Position numbers and translations under genes: made by a program. DNA of 6,017 nucleotides from Pseudomonadota bacterium (GTDB lineage Bacteria > Desulfobacterota > Anaeroferrophillalia > Anaeroferrophillales > Anaeroferrophillaceae), in contig DQWO01000242.1 in the NCBI GenBank assembly GCA_011042595.1, positions 1 through 6,017 of the forward strand, written 5' to 3'. Below, piece by piece: positions 1 to 6,017 of the stretch. Positions within the stretch are counted from its first letter, which is position 1. Every line of letters starts with the position of its first letter. Under the pieces are notes generated by a model. It was not told where the DNA came from. It worked only from the letters and a program-made list of their open reading frames with translations, and did no database searches.

Positions 1-12
1 AATATATACATT

Positions 13-16
13 GAGG
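13..16 (+). promoter_or_regulatory. Ribosome binding site of vapB (GAGG)
   Basis: GAGG lies 5 bases before the ATG at 22. It overlaps the in-frame GTG at 16, which would add two residues (Met-His), so the ATG is the better start. Any promoter or operator for autoregulation would lie mostly to the left of the window and cannot be judged. Confidence 0.6.
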
Positions 17-21
17 TGCAT

Positions 22-225
22 ATGAGAACATTAATTGATATACAGGATGAGTTAATGGAAGAGCTACTGCTCACGGCCAAGGTCAAGACAAAGAAGGAAG
101 CCGTCACCCTGGCGATAAAAAATTTCCTGAAACAGAAAAAAAAAGAACGTCTTGCGGAACTTTTAGGCAACTATGAATTCGGTTATGGCCAAAAAGAACT
201 GGAAGAAATGCGACAAGATGGATAA
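22..225 (+). CDS. vapB: VapB-family antitoxin (type II toxin-antitoxin)
   Basis: This 67-residue protein is the likely antitoxin that binds and neutralises the VapC ribonuclease encoded by the overlapping next gene. In this family the N-terminal part usually forms a DNA-binding dimer that represses its own operon. The sequence fits the short VapB type: a strand-like start (RTLIDI, residues 2-7), a helix (about 8-21), then the characteristic KTKKEAVTLAIKNFL stretch (about 23-37). A lysine-rich segment follows, then LAELLGNYEFGYG near residues 45-57 and an acidic tail, which would be the toxin-wrapping part. Its stop codon lies inside vapC (8-base overlap), implying translational coupling. The stretch is A-rich, about 38% G+C over the first 240 bases, below the genes to its right, which is compatible with horizontal transfer. 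The family call rests on sequence pattern and on the partner. Binding to VapC is inferred. Confidence 0.85.
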   Translation: MRTLIDIQDELMEELLLTAKVKTKKEAVTLAIKNFLKQKKKERLAELLGNYEFGYGQKELEEMRQDG

Positions 226-628
226 AGTAATCATCGATACCTCTGCCTGGATTGAGTCTTTTCGCCCCCGGGGAAACACAACCGTTCAGGATACGGTAAA
301 AAAGCTGTTGCAGAATGCGGTCATCCTCATGCCCGGCATTATCAGAACTGAGCTGTTGCGAGGAACCAGGAACAAAAAAGAGTTCAATCAACTGTCCAGC
401 CTTTTAAGTGGGCTGGAATATTTGCCGGTAGATGATTTGTTCTGGGAAAAGGTGGCCCAGTTTTCATTTGATTTATTCCGGACAGGGGTTACTGTTCCCC
501 TGACGGATACTTACATTGCCCTCCTGACCATAAAAAACAAAGCAAAAATTGTTCATTGCGACCAGCATTTTGATCTCATCGCCCAGAAATCATCCTTGGA
601 CATTTATCATTACCCTTTACAGAGATAA
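218..628 (+). CDS. vapC: VapC-family PIN-domain ribonuclease toxin
   Basis: This 136-residue protein is a single PIN domain, the usual VapC size. PIN toxins are Mg-dependent endoribonucleases; characterised VapCs cut initiator tRNA, other tRNAs or the 23S sarcin-ricin loop, but the target here cannot be read from sequence. The acidic active-site set is visible: Asp7 in IIDTSAWIE, Glu45 in RTELLRG, Asp97 in LTDTYIA and Asp115 in VHCDQHFD, so the toxin appears catalytically intact. The ATG at 218 is chosen because it puts the IIDTSAW strand at the N-terminus as in relatives. An in-frame ATG at 173 would add 15 residues encoded inside vapB and not typical of PIN domains. The start overlaps the antitoxin end by 8 bases, so translation is probably coupled. 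The next gene follows 43 bases downstream in the same direction, and no terminator is seen between them. Confidence 0.9.
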   Translation: MDKVIIDTSAWIESFRPRGNTTVQDTVKKLLQNAVILMPGIIRTELLRGTRNKKEFNQLSSLLSGLEYLPVDDLFWEKVAQFSFDLFRTGVTVPLTDTYIALLTIKNKAKIVHCDQHFDLIAQKSSLDIYHYPLQR

Positions 629-657
629 GAGTCCTGGATCAGTCGTTACGCTACAAC

Positions 658-663
658 AAGGAG
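658..663 (+). promoter_or_regulatory. Ribosome binding site of the persulfide dioxygenase-rhodanese gene (AAGGAG)
   Basis: AAGGAG sits 8 bases before the ATG at 672. This decides the start: the open frame extends left to an ATG at 549, but that would overlap vapC by 80 bases and add residues unrelated to the metallo-beta-lactamase fold. Confidence 0.8.
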
Positions 664-671
664 AATGTATC

Positions 672-2054
672 ATGTTTTTTCAGCAATTTAAAGTAGGGGG
701 GCTGGGATGCCTTTCCTATATGATCGGCTGTCCCCAGGATGGCCGGGTGGTGGTCGTAGATCCGCAACGCGACATCAAAGATTACCTGGTCACCGCCAAA
801 CAGAATAAAATGAAGATCAGTCATATCATTGAAACCCATGTTCACGCGGACCATGTATCCGGAGCGATGGAACTGCGGCAGGCTACCGGCGCCCCCATCC
901 ATCTCGGCGCCGGCAGCCCGGTTTTTTATGATCATGTTCAATTAAATGAAGGCGATATTATCAACATCGGCTCGGTCAAATTGCAGATTATCTTCACTCC
1001 CGGCCATACTCCCCATGCCATCAGCCTGGCAATCGCTGATTTATCCCGGGGGGAGCTGCCGCAAATGCTGTTGACCGGCGACCTTTTGTTCGTCGGCAGT
1101 ATCGGCCGCCCGGATCTGGCTGGAAATGAACTGCTGGACGAACAGATCAAAAATCTTTATAACAGCCTGCAGACCAAGCTCAGTCGTTTTGGTGACTATG
1201 TGGAAATCTATCCGGCCCATGGCGAAGGCTCCCTCTGCGGTGCCGGCCTCAGCGCCAAACCATCATCAACCCTGGGCTATGAACGGCATACAAACCCCTA
1301 TTTAAAACTCAGCCGGGAAGAATTTAAAAAAACTATTGAGCAGAACCAGCCCCACCGACCACAGAATTTTTCCTCTATCATTGAAACCAATCGTCAGGGG
1401 GCAGCCATCGAAGAAGAGCTGCCGGTTCCCCGACAGAAAAATCCAGCGGCCATTGCCAACTACCTCCATGACCCTGAGCAGTACGCCCTGGTTGATCTGC
1501 GGGAGGCCGCCGCCTTTGGCGGTGCTCATATTCCCGACAGTCTGAATATCGGCCTGTCACCAAACTCTGCCACCTGGATGGGAAATGTGGTAGACACAGA
1601 AAAGAAAATTGTTCTCCTGGCAGACAGCCACGAGCAGATATCTCAGGCGATTGTCAGTTTTCGCCGGGTGGGCTACGACCAGATTATCGGCTACTGCCTC
1701 GGCCTTTCAGACTGGATTCTCAGCGGCAGAAAAACCGGATTTTTACCCCAGATATCGGTTCATGCCCTCCAGGAAGTGCTGACAAAATATGGCAATCATA
1801 CGGTCATTGATGTCCGTACCCCGGCGGAATGGCAGGCGGGACACCTGGAAGGGGCGATCCACCTGCCTTTACCACAACTGATAACTGAAGGCATTAAGCT
1901 GGATGCAAATAGTCATATCAGTGTTATTTGTGGCTCGGGATACCGCTCAAATATTGCCGGCTCAATGCTTAAAACCAATGGCTACGAACACGTTTACAGC
2001 GTTATCGGTGGCATGATGGCCTGGAGAATGGCAGGATTCAAGCTGGCTTTGTAA
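672..2054 (+). CDS. MBL-fold persulfide dioxygenase fused to two rhodanese domains (CstB-like)
   Basis: This 460-residue protein is likely cytosolic; no signal peptide or membrane segment is seen. It has an N-terminal metallo-beta-lactamase domain of the ETHE1/persulfide dioxygenase type (about 1-240) followed by two rhodanese domains (about 253-355 and 362-460). Metal-site motifs are THVHADH (55-61), PGHTPH (110-115), TGDLLFVGSIGRPDL (135-149) and PAHG (181-184). His56, His112 and Asp137 match the 2-His-1-Asp iron site of ETHE1, and the 56-residue His-His spacing is the same. The last rhodanese keeps its catalytic cysteine (Cys420, loop CGSGYRS), whereas the middle one has Ala317 at that position and is probably structural. 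This is the CstB layout: it would oxidise glutathione- or other low-molecular-weight persulfides to sulfite and pass sulfane sulfur through the rhodanese, possibly giving thiosulfate. Substrate and product are inferred. A plain MBL hydrolase is less likely given the fusion. No sulfide-responsive regulator is visible next to it. Confidence 0.88.
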   Translation: MFFQQFKVGGLGCLSYMIGCPQDGRVVVVDPQRDIKDYLVTAKQNKMKISHIIETHVHADHVSGAMELRQATGAPIHLGAGSPVFYDHVQLNEGDIINIGSVKLQIIFTPGHTPHAISLAIADLSRGELPQMLLTGDLLFVGSIGRPDLAGNELLDEQIKNLYNSLQTKLSRFGDYVEIYPAHGEGSLCGAGLSAKPSSTLGYERHTNPYLKLSREEFKKTIEQNQPHRPQNFSSIIETNRQGAAIEEELPVPRQKNPAAIANYLHDPEQYALVDLREAAAFGGAHIPDSLNIGLSPNSATWMGNVVDTEKKIVLLADSHEQISQAIVSFRRVGYDQIIGYCLGLSDWILSGRKTGFLPQISVHALQEVLTKYGNHTVIDVRTPAEWQAGHLEGAIHLPLPQLITEGIKLDANSHISVICGSGYRSNIAGSMLKTNGYEHVYSVIGGMMAWRMAGFKLAL

Positions 2055-2084
2055 AAAAAAGGCCCCGGAATTAAATCCGGGGCC
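2053..2084 (-). terminator. Intrinsic terminator of lpxC, between convergent genes
   Basis: A perfect 9-base-pair GC-rich stem (GGCCCCGGA at 2061-2069 with TCCGGGGCC at 2076-2084, six-base loop) is followed on the minus strand by eight T residues (2060-2053). It lies 46 bases past the lpxC stop. The T-tract overlaps the stop codon of the plus-strand fusion gene (2052-2054). On the plus strand the hairpin is preceded by A residues but not followed by a T-tract, so it is oriented for lpxC and may only weakly stop the opposing transcript. Confidence 0.88.
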
Positions 2085-2130
2085 GGCCAAATATATCACC
2101 AAAGCAAACTCAAAAACTGCGGCGAAGCTT

Positions 2131-3066
2131 TTACGAAGCCATCATCTGCGGTTCAGCTCCCGCCAGTGAAGGAATTTCATACTCAAGCTGCCTCGCTGAT
2201 GCTTGATCATGCAGAGGCGTAACCACCTCCCAGGCTTCCGGGGTCTGCAAGACCTTTTTCACCAATTGGTGATTAAGGGTGTGACCGGCTTTATATGCTG
2301 TCACCTTGGCGATCAACGGCATCCCCAGCAGGCTGATATCACCTAGGCAGTCAAGAACCTTATGCCGGGCACATTCATTGTGAAAGCGCAGTCCTCCTTC
2401 ATTCATCACTCCGAACTCATCCAGAACAACGGCATTTTCCAGTGAACCACCACGAGCCAGACCATGGCTTTTAAGCACCTCAACTTCCTGCAAAAAACCG
2501 AAAGTTCGGGCCCGGCTGATCTGTCGTTCAAAATTTACGTCAGAAAATTGAAAAGAACACTGCTGCTTTTTAAGCAAAGGGTGATGAAAATCAATAAAAC
2601 AGGAAACAGAAAGAAACCGGCTGGGCTCCAGAACTATCTTTTTATCATCTTCGGACACCATCATTTTCTCTTTCAGGACGAGAAACTTCTTTGAAACCTT
2701 TTGGAAAACAATACCGGCGGTTTTAATCAGAAAAACGAAGGGGATGGCGCTGCCATCCATGATCGGAATTTCATTGCCATGCACCTCAACCAGGGCGTTA
2801 TCAACCCCCAAACCGTAAAAAGCCGCCAGCAGGTGTTCGACCGTCCCGATGACCTCCCCGTCCTTACCAAGAGAAGTGGCATAACTGGTCGCCACGACAT
2901 TTTCAGCCGTTGCATCAATAAGCGTCTGCCGATCGTTATTGATATGCATAAACTTGATCCCATGATCGGCAGGGGCGGGTTTAAGCACAATCTTAACCTT
3001 GTTTCCTGAATGCAAACCTATACCGATACCATAGATCTCTTTTTTCAGTGTTCTTTGAAAAAGCAT
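2131..3066 (-). CDS. lpxC: UDP-3-O-acyl-N-acetylglucosamine deacetylase
   Basis: LpxC removes the acetyl group from UDP-3-O-acyl-GlcNAc in the cytoplasm, the committed step of lipid A synthesis. The 311 residues compare with 305 in E. coli, so the gene is full length. Zinc and catalytic motifs are present at matching spacing: TVEHLLAA with Glu77 and His78, RHKVLDCLGD with His235 and Asp239, and the distal GHTLNH with His262 (E. coli numbering Glu78, His79, His238, Asp242, His265). The start IYGIGIGLHSG (11-21) and NEIPIMDGSAIPF (98-110) are also typical. The ATG at 3066 is supported by AAGGA six bases upstream. The C-terminus ends in small and nonpolar residues (QMMAS). In E. coli the LpxC tail is a degradation signal for FtsH, but whether this unlike tail acts so is unknown. 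The gene stands alone between its own terminator and a 317-base gap with a promoter candidate. Confidence 0.97.
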   Translation of the reverse strand: MLFQRTLKKEIYGIGIGLHSGNKVKIVLKPAPADHGIKFMHINNDRQTLIDATAENVVATSYATSLGKDGEVIGTVEHLLAAFYGLGVDNALVEVHGNEIPIMDGSAIPFVFLIKTAGIVFQKVSKKFLVLKEKMMVSEDDKKIVLEPSRFLSVSCFIDFHHPLLKKQQCSFQFSDVNFERQISRARTFGFLQEVEVLKSHGLARGGSLENAVVLDEFGVMNEGGLRFHNECARHKVLDCLGDISLLGMPLIAKVTAYKAGHTLNHQLVKKVLQTPEAWEVVTPLHDQASARQLEYEIPSLAGAEPQMMAS

Positions 3067-3072
3067 ATATAT

Positions 3073-3077
3073 TCCTT
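3073..3077 (-). promoter_or_regulatory. Ribosome binding site of lpxC (AAGGA)
   Basis: Read on the minus strand, AAGGA lies six bases before the ATG at 3066. It fixes that ATG as the start and agrees with the alignment to known LpxC N-termini. Confidence 0.75.
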
Positions 3078-3125
3078 ATAAATCAGACAGTCCAGAAGTG
3101 AAAAACCGGAGGTCTGCGGCGATGA

Positions 3126-3131
3126 ATTATA
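3126..3131 (-). promoter_or_regulatory. Candidate -10 box of an lpxC promoter
   Basis: The minus strand reads TATAAT exactly, about 60 bases before the lpxC start, which would give a 5' leader of roughly 50 bases. No good TTGACA-like box is seen 16-18 bases upstream (CCAGTG at 17), so this would be a weak or activator-dependent promoter. Another minus-strand TATAAT at 3221-3216 lies inside or at the edge of the hairpin described next and also lacks a clear -35. AT-rich gaps give such boxes by chance, so confidence is limited. Confidence 0.35.
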
Positions 3132-3176
3132 ATGGGGTTTGAGATACACACTGGAGCAATATTCATACCATAACTG

Positions 3177-3218
3177 AAAAAATCCATAGATGAAATCTTA
3201 AGGCCTCATCCATGGATT
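3177..3218 (-). terminator. Probable terminator of the gatAB transcript
   Basis: Two 13-base arms (3206-3218 and 3181-3193) form an inverted repeat with a single mismatch around a 12-base loop. In minus-strand RNA that mismatch becomes a G-U pair, so all 13 positions pair, and the stem runs into a tract of six U residues (3182-3177). It lies about 165 bases past the gatB stop and upstream of the lpxC promoter candidate, where an operon end would be expected. The stem is only moderately GC-rich (about 5 of 13), so it could be a weak terminator or another RNA structure. Confidence 0.55.
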
Positions 3219-3304
3219 ATATTGATAATAATATTACTCACTTACAACCATACAACCCCTGAACTCTTGCTGCTTTATCTTTATTTTCCTGCCGGACAAA
3301 ACCA

Positions 3305-3370
3305 TCACAGTGTGACATCAGCACCCCAACCATGAGACAAATATGTCCCATGTTGACATTTATTGTCAAC
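3305..3370. repeat. Cluster of three adjacent palindromes after gatB
   Basis: Three inverted repeats lie side by side. TCACA-G-TGTGA is at 3305-3315. CATGAGACA / TGTCCCATG is at 3331-3339 and 3344-3352 (one mismatch, four-base loop; a U-G pair in minus-strand RNA). GTTGACA / TGTCAAC is at 3352-3358 and 3364-3370 (perfect, five-base loop). The last two share base 3352. The cluster begins 13 bases past the gatB stop. It could be a REP-like repeated element, the end of an old insertion sequence, or an RNA that shapes the 3' end of the gatB message. No transposase, target-site duplication or second copy is seen in the window. The rest of the 317-base gap (3067-3383) holds no convincing gene. Confidence 0.6.
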
Positions 3371-3383
3371 CAAGTTGAACGGT

Positions 3384-4859
3384 TTAGCTACCCGAAACTG
3401 ACGGGGGCTGGTTCTTAGCGGTCTTGGCTGCCAGTTCCTGACCCAACAGATCATTAACCAGCCCCGGGTTTGCCTTACCCCGGGTCTGCCTCATCACCTG
3501 GCCAACCAGAAAACCAAAGATCTTGGCTTTCCCCTGCTGAAGCTTTTCCACCTCTTCGGGATGGGCAGCCAGAACCTGTTTAATGATTTCCCCCAGTGCC
3601 TCACTATCATCGATCTGCACCAGCCCCTGAGCTTTGACAATCCCCGCCGCGTCATTATTTTTCCCGGCATACATGGTGGAAAAAACCTTTTTGGCTATTT
3701 TACCGCTGATGGTCCCGGCTTCGATCAGTTTCAACAGCGATGCCAGTCCATCAGGACTGACCGGACAGGATTCAATCGTTCTTTTATCGTCATTCAGGTA
3801 ACGCAAAAGCTCAGACAACATCCAGTTGCTGACCATTTTGGCGTTGCCAACCTTAGCAACCGTTGCCTCAAAATAATCGGCCAACAGCCGGCTGCCGGTT
3901 AAAACCTCAGCATCATGGGGAGGAATCTCATACTCAGCCATAAAACGCGCTCTTTTATCCTGAGGCAGTTCCGGCAAGGTCTCCCGGACCGCGGCAATCC
4001 ACAATTGATCTACCTGTACCGGCAACAAATCAGGATCGGGAAAATAACGGTAGTCATGGGCTTCTTCCTTGCCCCTCATGGATACACTGATGGACTTATC
4101 GGCATCCCACAGGCGGGTCTCCTGAACCACCTGGCCACCCTGTTCCAGAATATCCCGTTGCCGGCCAATTTCATACTCAATAGCCCGCTGGACGTTGCGG
4201 AAAGAATTCATATTCTTAAGCTCGGCCCGAATGCCGAATTCCTCCTGGCCAAAGGGCCGGATGGATACATTGGCGTCACAGCGGAAGCTGCCCTCCTCCA
4301 TATTGCCATCGCAGATTTCAAGATACATCAGAATATCCCGCATACCCTTAAGGTAGGCAACTGCTTCGTCGGAGCTCCGCATATCCGGTTCACTGACGAT
4401 CTCCAGCAGGGGGACACAGGCCCGATTGTAATCGACGTAGCTGACCCCCGAGTAATCATCGGGATGCACCAGTTTCCCGGCATCTTCTTCCATGTGAATG
4501 CGGGTGATACCTATCCGTTTCTGCTCGCCATCAACCATAATATCGAGAAAACCAGCCTCGCAGATGGGCAAATCATACTGCGAAATCTGATAGCCCTTGG
4601 GCAGATCGGGATAAAAATAGTTTTTCCGGGCAAAAACACTTTTTTCAGCAATGCGGCAATTGGTTGCCAACCCGGCTTTAATGGCATACTCGACCACCTG
4701 GCGGTTGAGAACCGGCAGAGCCCCGGGGAGTCCGGTACAAACCGGACAGGTATTGGCATTAGGTTCGTTCCCGAAAGTCGTGGCACAGGAACAAAATATC
4801 TTGGTCCGGGTTAACAACTGGGCATGCACTTCCAGCCCGATAACAACTTCAAAATCCAT
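3384..4859 (-). CDS. gatB: Asp-tRNA(Asn)/Glu-tRNA(Gln) amidotransferase subunit B
   Basis: GatB is the tRNA-binding and kinase-like subunit of GatCAB. It activates the Asp or Glu carried on misacylated tRNA(Asn) or tRNA(Gln) with ATP, so that ammonia from GatA can convert it to Asn or Gln. The 491 residues are full family length. Visible features: [10 protein letters not shown] with His12; a CxC-x12-CxxC cysteine set (23, 25, 38, 41) suited to zinc; [10 protein letters not shown] (90-99); MEEDAGK (123-129); [12 protein letters not shown] (151-162); [18 protein letters not shown] (184-201); [15 protein letters not shown] (213-227); [11 protein letters not shown] (268-278). The C-terminal YqeY-like domain ends with [18 protein letters not shown] (449-466). 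The start is supported by GGAG (4870-4873) 10 bases upstream. It lies 49 bases after gatA with no terminator between, so the two are probably co-transcribed. No lesion is seen. Confidence 0.97.
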   Translation of the reverse strand: MDFEVVIGLEVHAQLLTRTKIFCSCATTFGNEPNANTCPVCTGLPGALPVLNRQVVEYAIKAGLATNCRIAEKSVFARKNYFYPDLPKGYQISQYDLPICEAGFLDIMVDGEQKRIGITRIHMEEDAGKLVHPDDYSGVSYVDYNRACVPLLEIVSEPDMRSSDEAVAYLKGMRDILMYLEICDGNMEEGSFRCDANVSIRPFGQEEFGIRAELKNMNSFRNVQRAIEYEIGRQRDILEQGGQVVQETRLWDADKSISVSMRGKEEAHDYRYFPDPDLLPVQVDQLWIAAVRETLPELPQDKRARFMAEYEIPPHDAEVLTGSRLLADYFEATVAKVGNAKMVSNWMLSELLRYLNDDKRTIESCPVSPDGLASLLKLIEAGTISGKIAKKVFSTMYAGKNNDAAGIVKAQGLVQIDDSEALGEIIKQVLAAHPEEVEKLQQGKAKIFGFLVGQVMRQTRGKANPGLVNDLLGQELAAKTAKNQPPSVSGS

Positions 4860-4869
4860 CCTGGCTATT

Positions 4870-4873
4870 CTCC
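4870..4873 (-). promoter_or_regulatory. Ribosome binding site of gatB (GGAG)
   Basis: Read on the minus strand, GGAG lies 10 bases before the ATG at 4859, within the 49-base gap after gatA. The spacing is slightly long but acceptable, and the protein begins exactly where GatB proteins normally do. Confidence 0.55.
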
Positions 4874-4908
4874 ATTAGACAAAAAGGGTTCAACCTAAAA
4901 AAAATTCA

Positions 4909-6017
4909 TCAATCTCCAGCCAGTGCCGGTTTTTTCCGATGCCAGTCGGTGACCTGTTCATAATGGTGGGCGGCCTGAAGCAGGCAATCTTCAGCAAATG
5001 GACGGGCGATAAGCTGCAAACCAATGGGAAGGCCTCCACTGCTGAAACCACAGGGAACTGAAATAGCCGGCAATCCCGCCAGGTTAACTGGAATGGTTAA
5101 AATATCACTCAAATACATCGCCAGCGGATCCGCCACTTTTTCACCGATTTTAAAGGCCGGAGTCGGAGAAACCGGAGATAAAATAAGATCGCAATGGGAA
5201 AAAACCTGCTCAAAATCCTGCTTGATCAACGTTCTGATCTGCTGGGCTTTTTTATAATAGGCATCGTAGTAACCGGCGGATAAAGCATAAGTACCCAGCA
5301 TGATCCGCCGCTTGACTTCGGGGCCAAACCCGAGGGCCCTGGTTTTACAATACATATCAAGCAGACCATCGGCATCCGGAACCCGGTAGCCGTATTTCAC
5401 CCCGTCGTAGCGGGCCAGGTTTGAGCTGGCCTCGGCCGTGGCTACCAGATAATAGGTCGCCACCGCGTACTCCGTATGGGGCAGGCTGACCTCATCAATC
5501 TCGGCTCCAAGGCTGGTAAAGACAGCGATAGCCTGCTGAACCGCTGACCGGACTTCAGGATGGATATCCCCGGAGAAATACTCTTTGGGAATACCGACTT
5601 TCAAACCTTTGATATCCGGTTGCAGACCGGCAAGATAATCGGGAACCGGGAGATTGACAGAGGTGGAATCATGAGGATCATAGCCGGCAATTTCACCCAA
5701 AAGGATGCCGGCATCGGCAACCGATTTGGTCAGAGTACCGATCTGATCGAGGGAGGAAGCAAAGGCCACCAGGCCATAGCGGGAAACCCGGCCATAGGTG
5801 GGTTTCAACCCCACGACGCCGCAAAATGAAGCCGGCTGCCGGATAGACCCGCCGGTATCCGAACCCAGGACGGCAATACATTCATCCGCCGCCACCGCCG
5901 CCGCCGAGCCGCCACTGGACCCACCGGGAACACAGTCAGTATTCCAGGGATTTTTCGTCTGCTGGTAGGCAGAATTCTCATTGGAAGAGCCCATGGCAAA
6001 TTCATCCATATTAAGCT
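4909..6017 (-). CDS. gatA: Asp-tRNA(Asn)/Glu-tRNA(Gln) amidotransferase subunit A, 5' end cut by window edge
   Basis: GatA is the amidase-signature glutaminase subunit that releases ammonia from glutamine for GatB. The frame stays open to the right edge: residues Leu-Asn precede the internal Met at 6009, giving [11 protein letters not shown], which is mid-protein in this family. About 120 N-terminal residues, including the catalytic lysine, are therefore outside. Numbering from that Met, the remaining catalytic serines are Ser31 in [11 protein letters not shown] (codon 5919-5917) and nucleophile Ser55 in [15 protein letters not shown] (codon 5847-5845). Their 24-residue spacing is the family standard. 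[19 protein letters not shown] (73-91), [18 protein letters not shown] and the C-terminal [16 protein letters not shown] also mark GatA rather than another amidase. gatB follows after 49 bases; gatC may precede it outside the window. No sign of damage. Confidence 0.96.
   Translation of the reverse strand, partial: LNMDEFAMGSSNENSAYQQTKNPWNTDCVPGGSSGGSAAAVAADECIAVLGSDTGGSIRQPASFCGVVGLKPTYGRVSRYGLVAFASSLDQIGTLTKSVADAGILLGEIAGYDPHDSTSVNLPVPDYLAGLQPDIKGLKVGIPKEYFSGDIHPEVRSAVQQAIAVFTSLGAEIDEVSLPHTEYAVATYYLVATAEASSNLARYDGVKYGYRVPDADGLLDMYCKTRALGFGPEVKRRIMLGTYALSAGYYDAYYKKAQQIRTLIKQDFEQVFSHCDLILSPVSPTPAFKIGEKVADPLAMYLSDILTIPVNLAGLPAISVPCGFSSGGLPIGLQLIARPFAEDCLLQAAHHYEQVTDWHRKKPALAGD

Noticed and set aside
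173..217. Earlier vapC start at 173
   Set aside because: The extra 15 residues are encoded within vapB in another frame and do not resemble a PIN-domain N-terminus, which begins just before IIDTSAW.
549..671. Longer start for the persulfide gene at 549
   Set aside because: It would overlap vapC by 80 bases. The AAGGAG at 658-663 and the match of MFFQQFKVGGLG to family N-termini point to 672.
2081..2088. GGCCGGCC palindrome next to the lpxC terminator
   Set aside because: It is an extension of the GC-rich stem context with no evidence of a separate role.
2464..3009. Plus-strand open frames opposite lpxC
   Set aside because: They are antisense shadows of a well-conserved gene and encode no recognisable domain.
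3238..3351. 37-codon minus-strand frame in the gatB-lpxC gap
   Set aside because: No Shine-Dalgarno site at a good distance before the ATG at 3351 or the inner ATG at 3333, no recognisable motif, and it overlaps two of the palindromes. It could be the relic of a mobile-element gene, but nothing shows that.
3915..4814. Plus-strand open frame of 299 codons opposite gatB
   Set aside because: It lies wholly within gatB on the other strand, shows no recognisable family and has no ribosome site worth noting; gatB itself is intact and strongly conserved.
4897..4904. Run of eight T (minus strand) just after gatA, possible terminator
   Set aside because: No stable GC-rich hairpin precedes it, and gatA and gatB are expected to be co-transcribed.
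1..6017. CRISPR arrays, rRNA or tRNA genes, complete insertion sequences
   Set aside because: No regularly spaced direct repeats, no tRNA- or rRNA-like segment and no transposase were seen on reading both strands.

Overview
The window carries five protein genes plus three regulatory or repeat-bearing gaps. It looks like a Gram-negative bacterial chromosome. LpxC (lipid A synthesis) implies an LPS outer membrane, and GatA/GatB imply that Asn-tRNA and/or Gln-tRNA is made by transamidation. Together with a persulfide dioxygenase-rhodanese fusion, this would fit a sulfur-cycling lineage such as the Desulfobacterota (former Deltaproteobacteria). That placement is inference from gene content and general protein character only.

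Left part, plus strand (22-2054): a VapB/VapC type II toxin-antitoxin pair with overlapping reading frames, then after 43 bases a 460-residue metallo-beta-lactamase-fold protein with two rhodanese domains. The fusion has the CstB-like architecture: an iron persulfide dioxygenase, a middle rhodanese that lost its cysteine, and a C-terminal rhodanese with an intact CGSGYRS loop. The first 240 bases, covering vapB and the start of vapC, are about 38% G+C by hand count, against about 60% in sampled rows of the fusion gene and gatA. This suggests the toxin-antitoxin pair is an acquired module.

Middle (2055-3383): a strong intrinsic terminator lies between the fusion gene and the convergent lpxC and points towards lpxC. 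Upstream of lpxC is a gene-free stretch of 317 bases. Read on the minus strand it holds a cluster of palindromes just after gatB, then a weaker terminator-like hairpin with a U-tract, then a perfect TATAAT box about 60 bases before the lpxC start. The gatAB transcript therefore probably ends in this gap and lpxC probably has its own promoter.

Right part, minus strand (3384-6017): gatB preceded by gatA, 49 bases apart. gatA runs off the right edge and lacks roughly 120 N-terminal residues; gatC, if present, would be outside the window.

Most of the window is ordinary housekeeping. The parts worth a second look are the persulfide-handling fusion beside a toxin-antitoxin pair and the structured gatB-lpxC gap. 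I see no clear evidence of an entirely new system.
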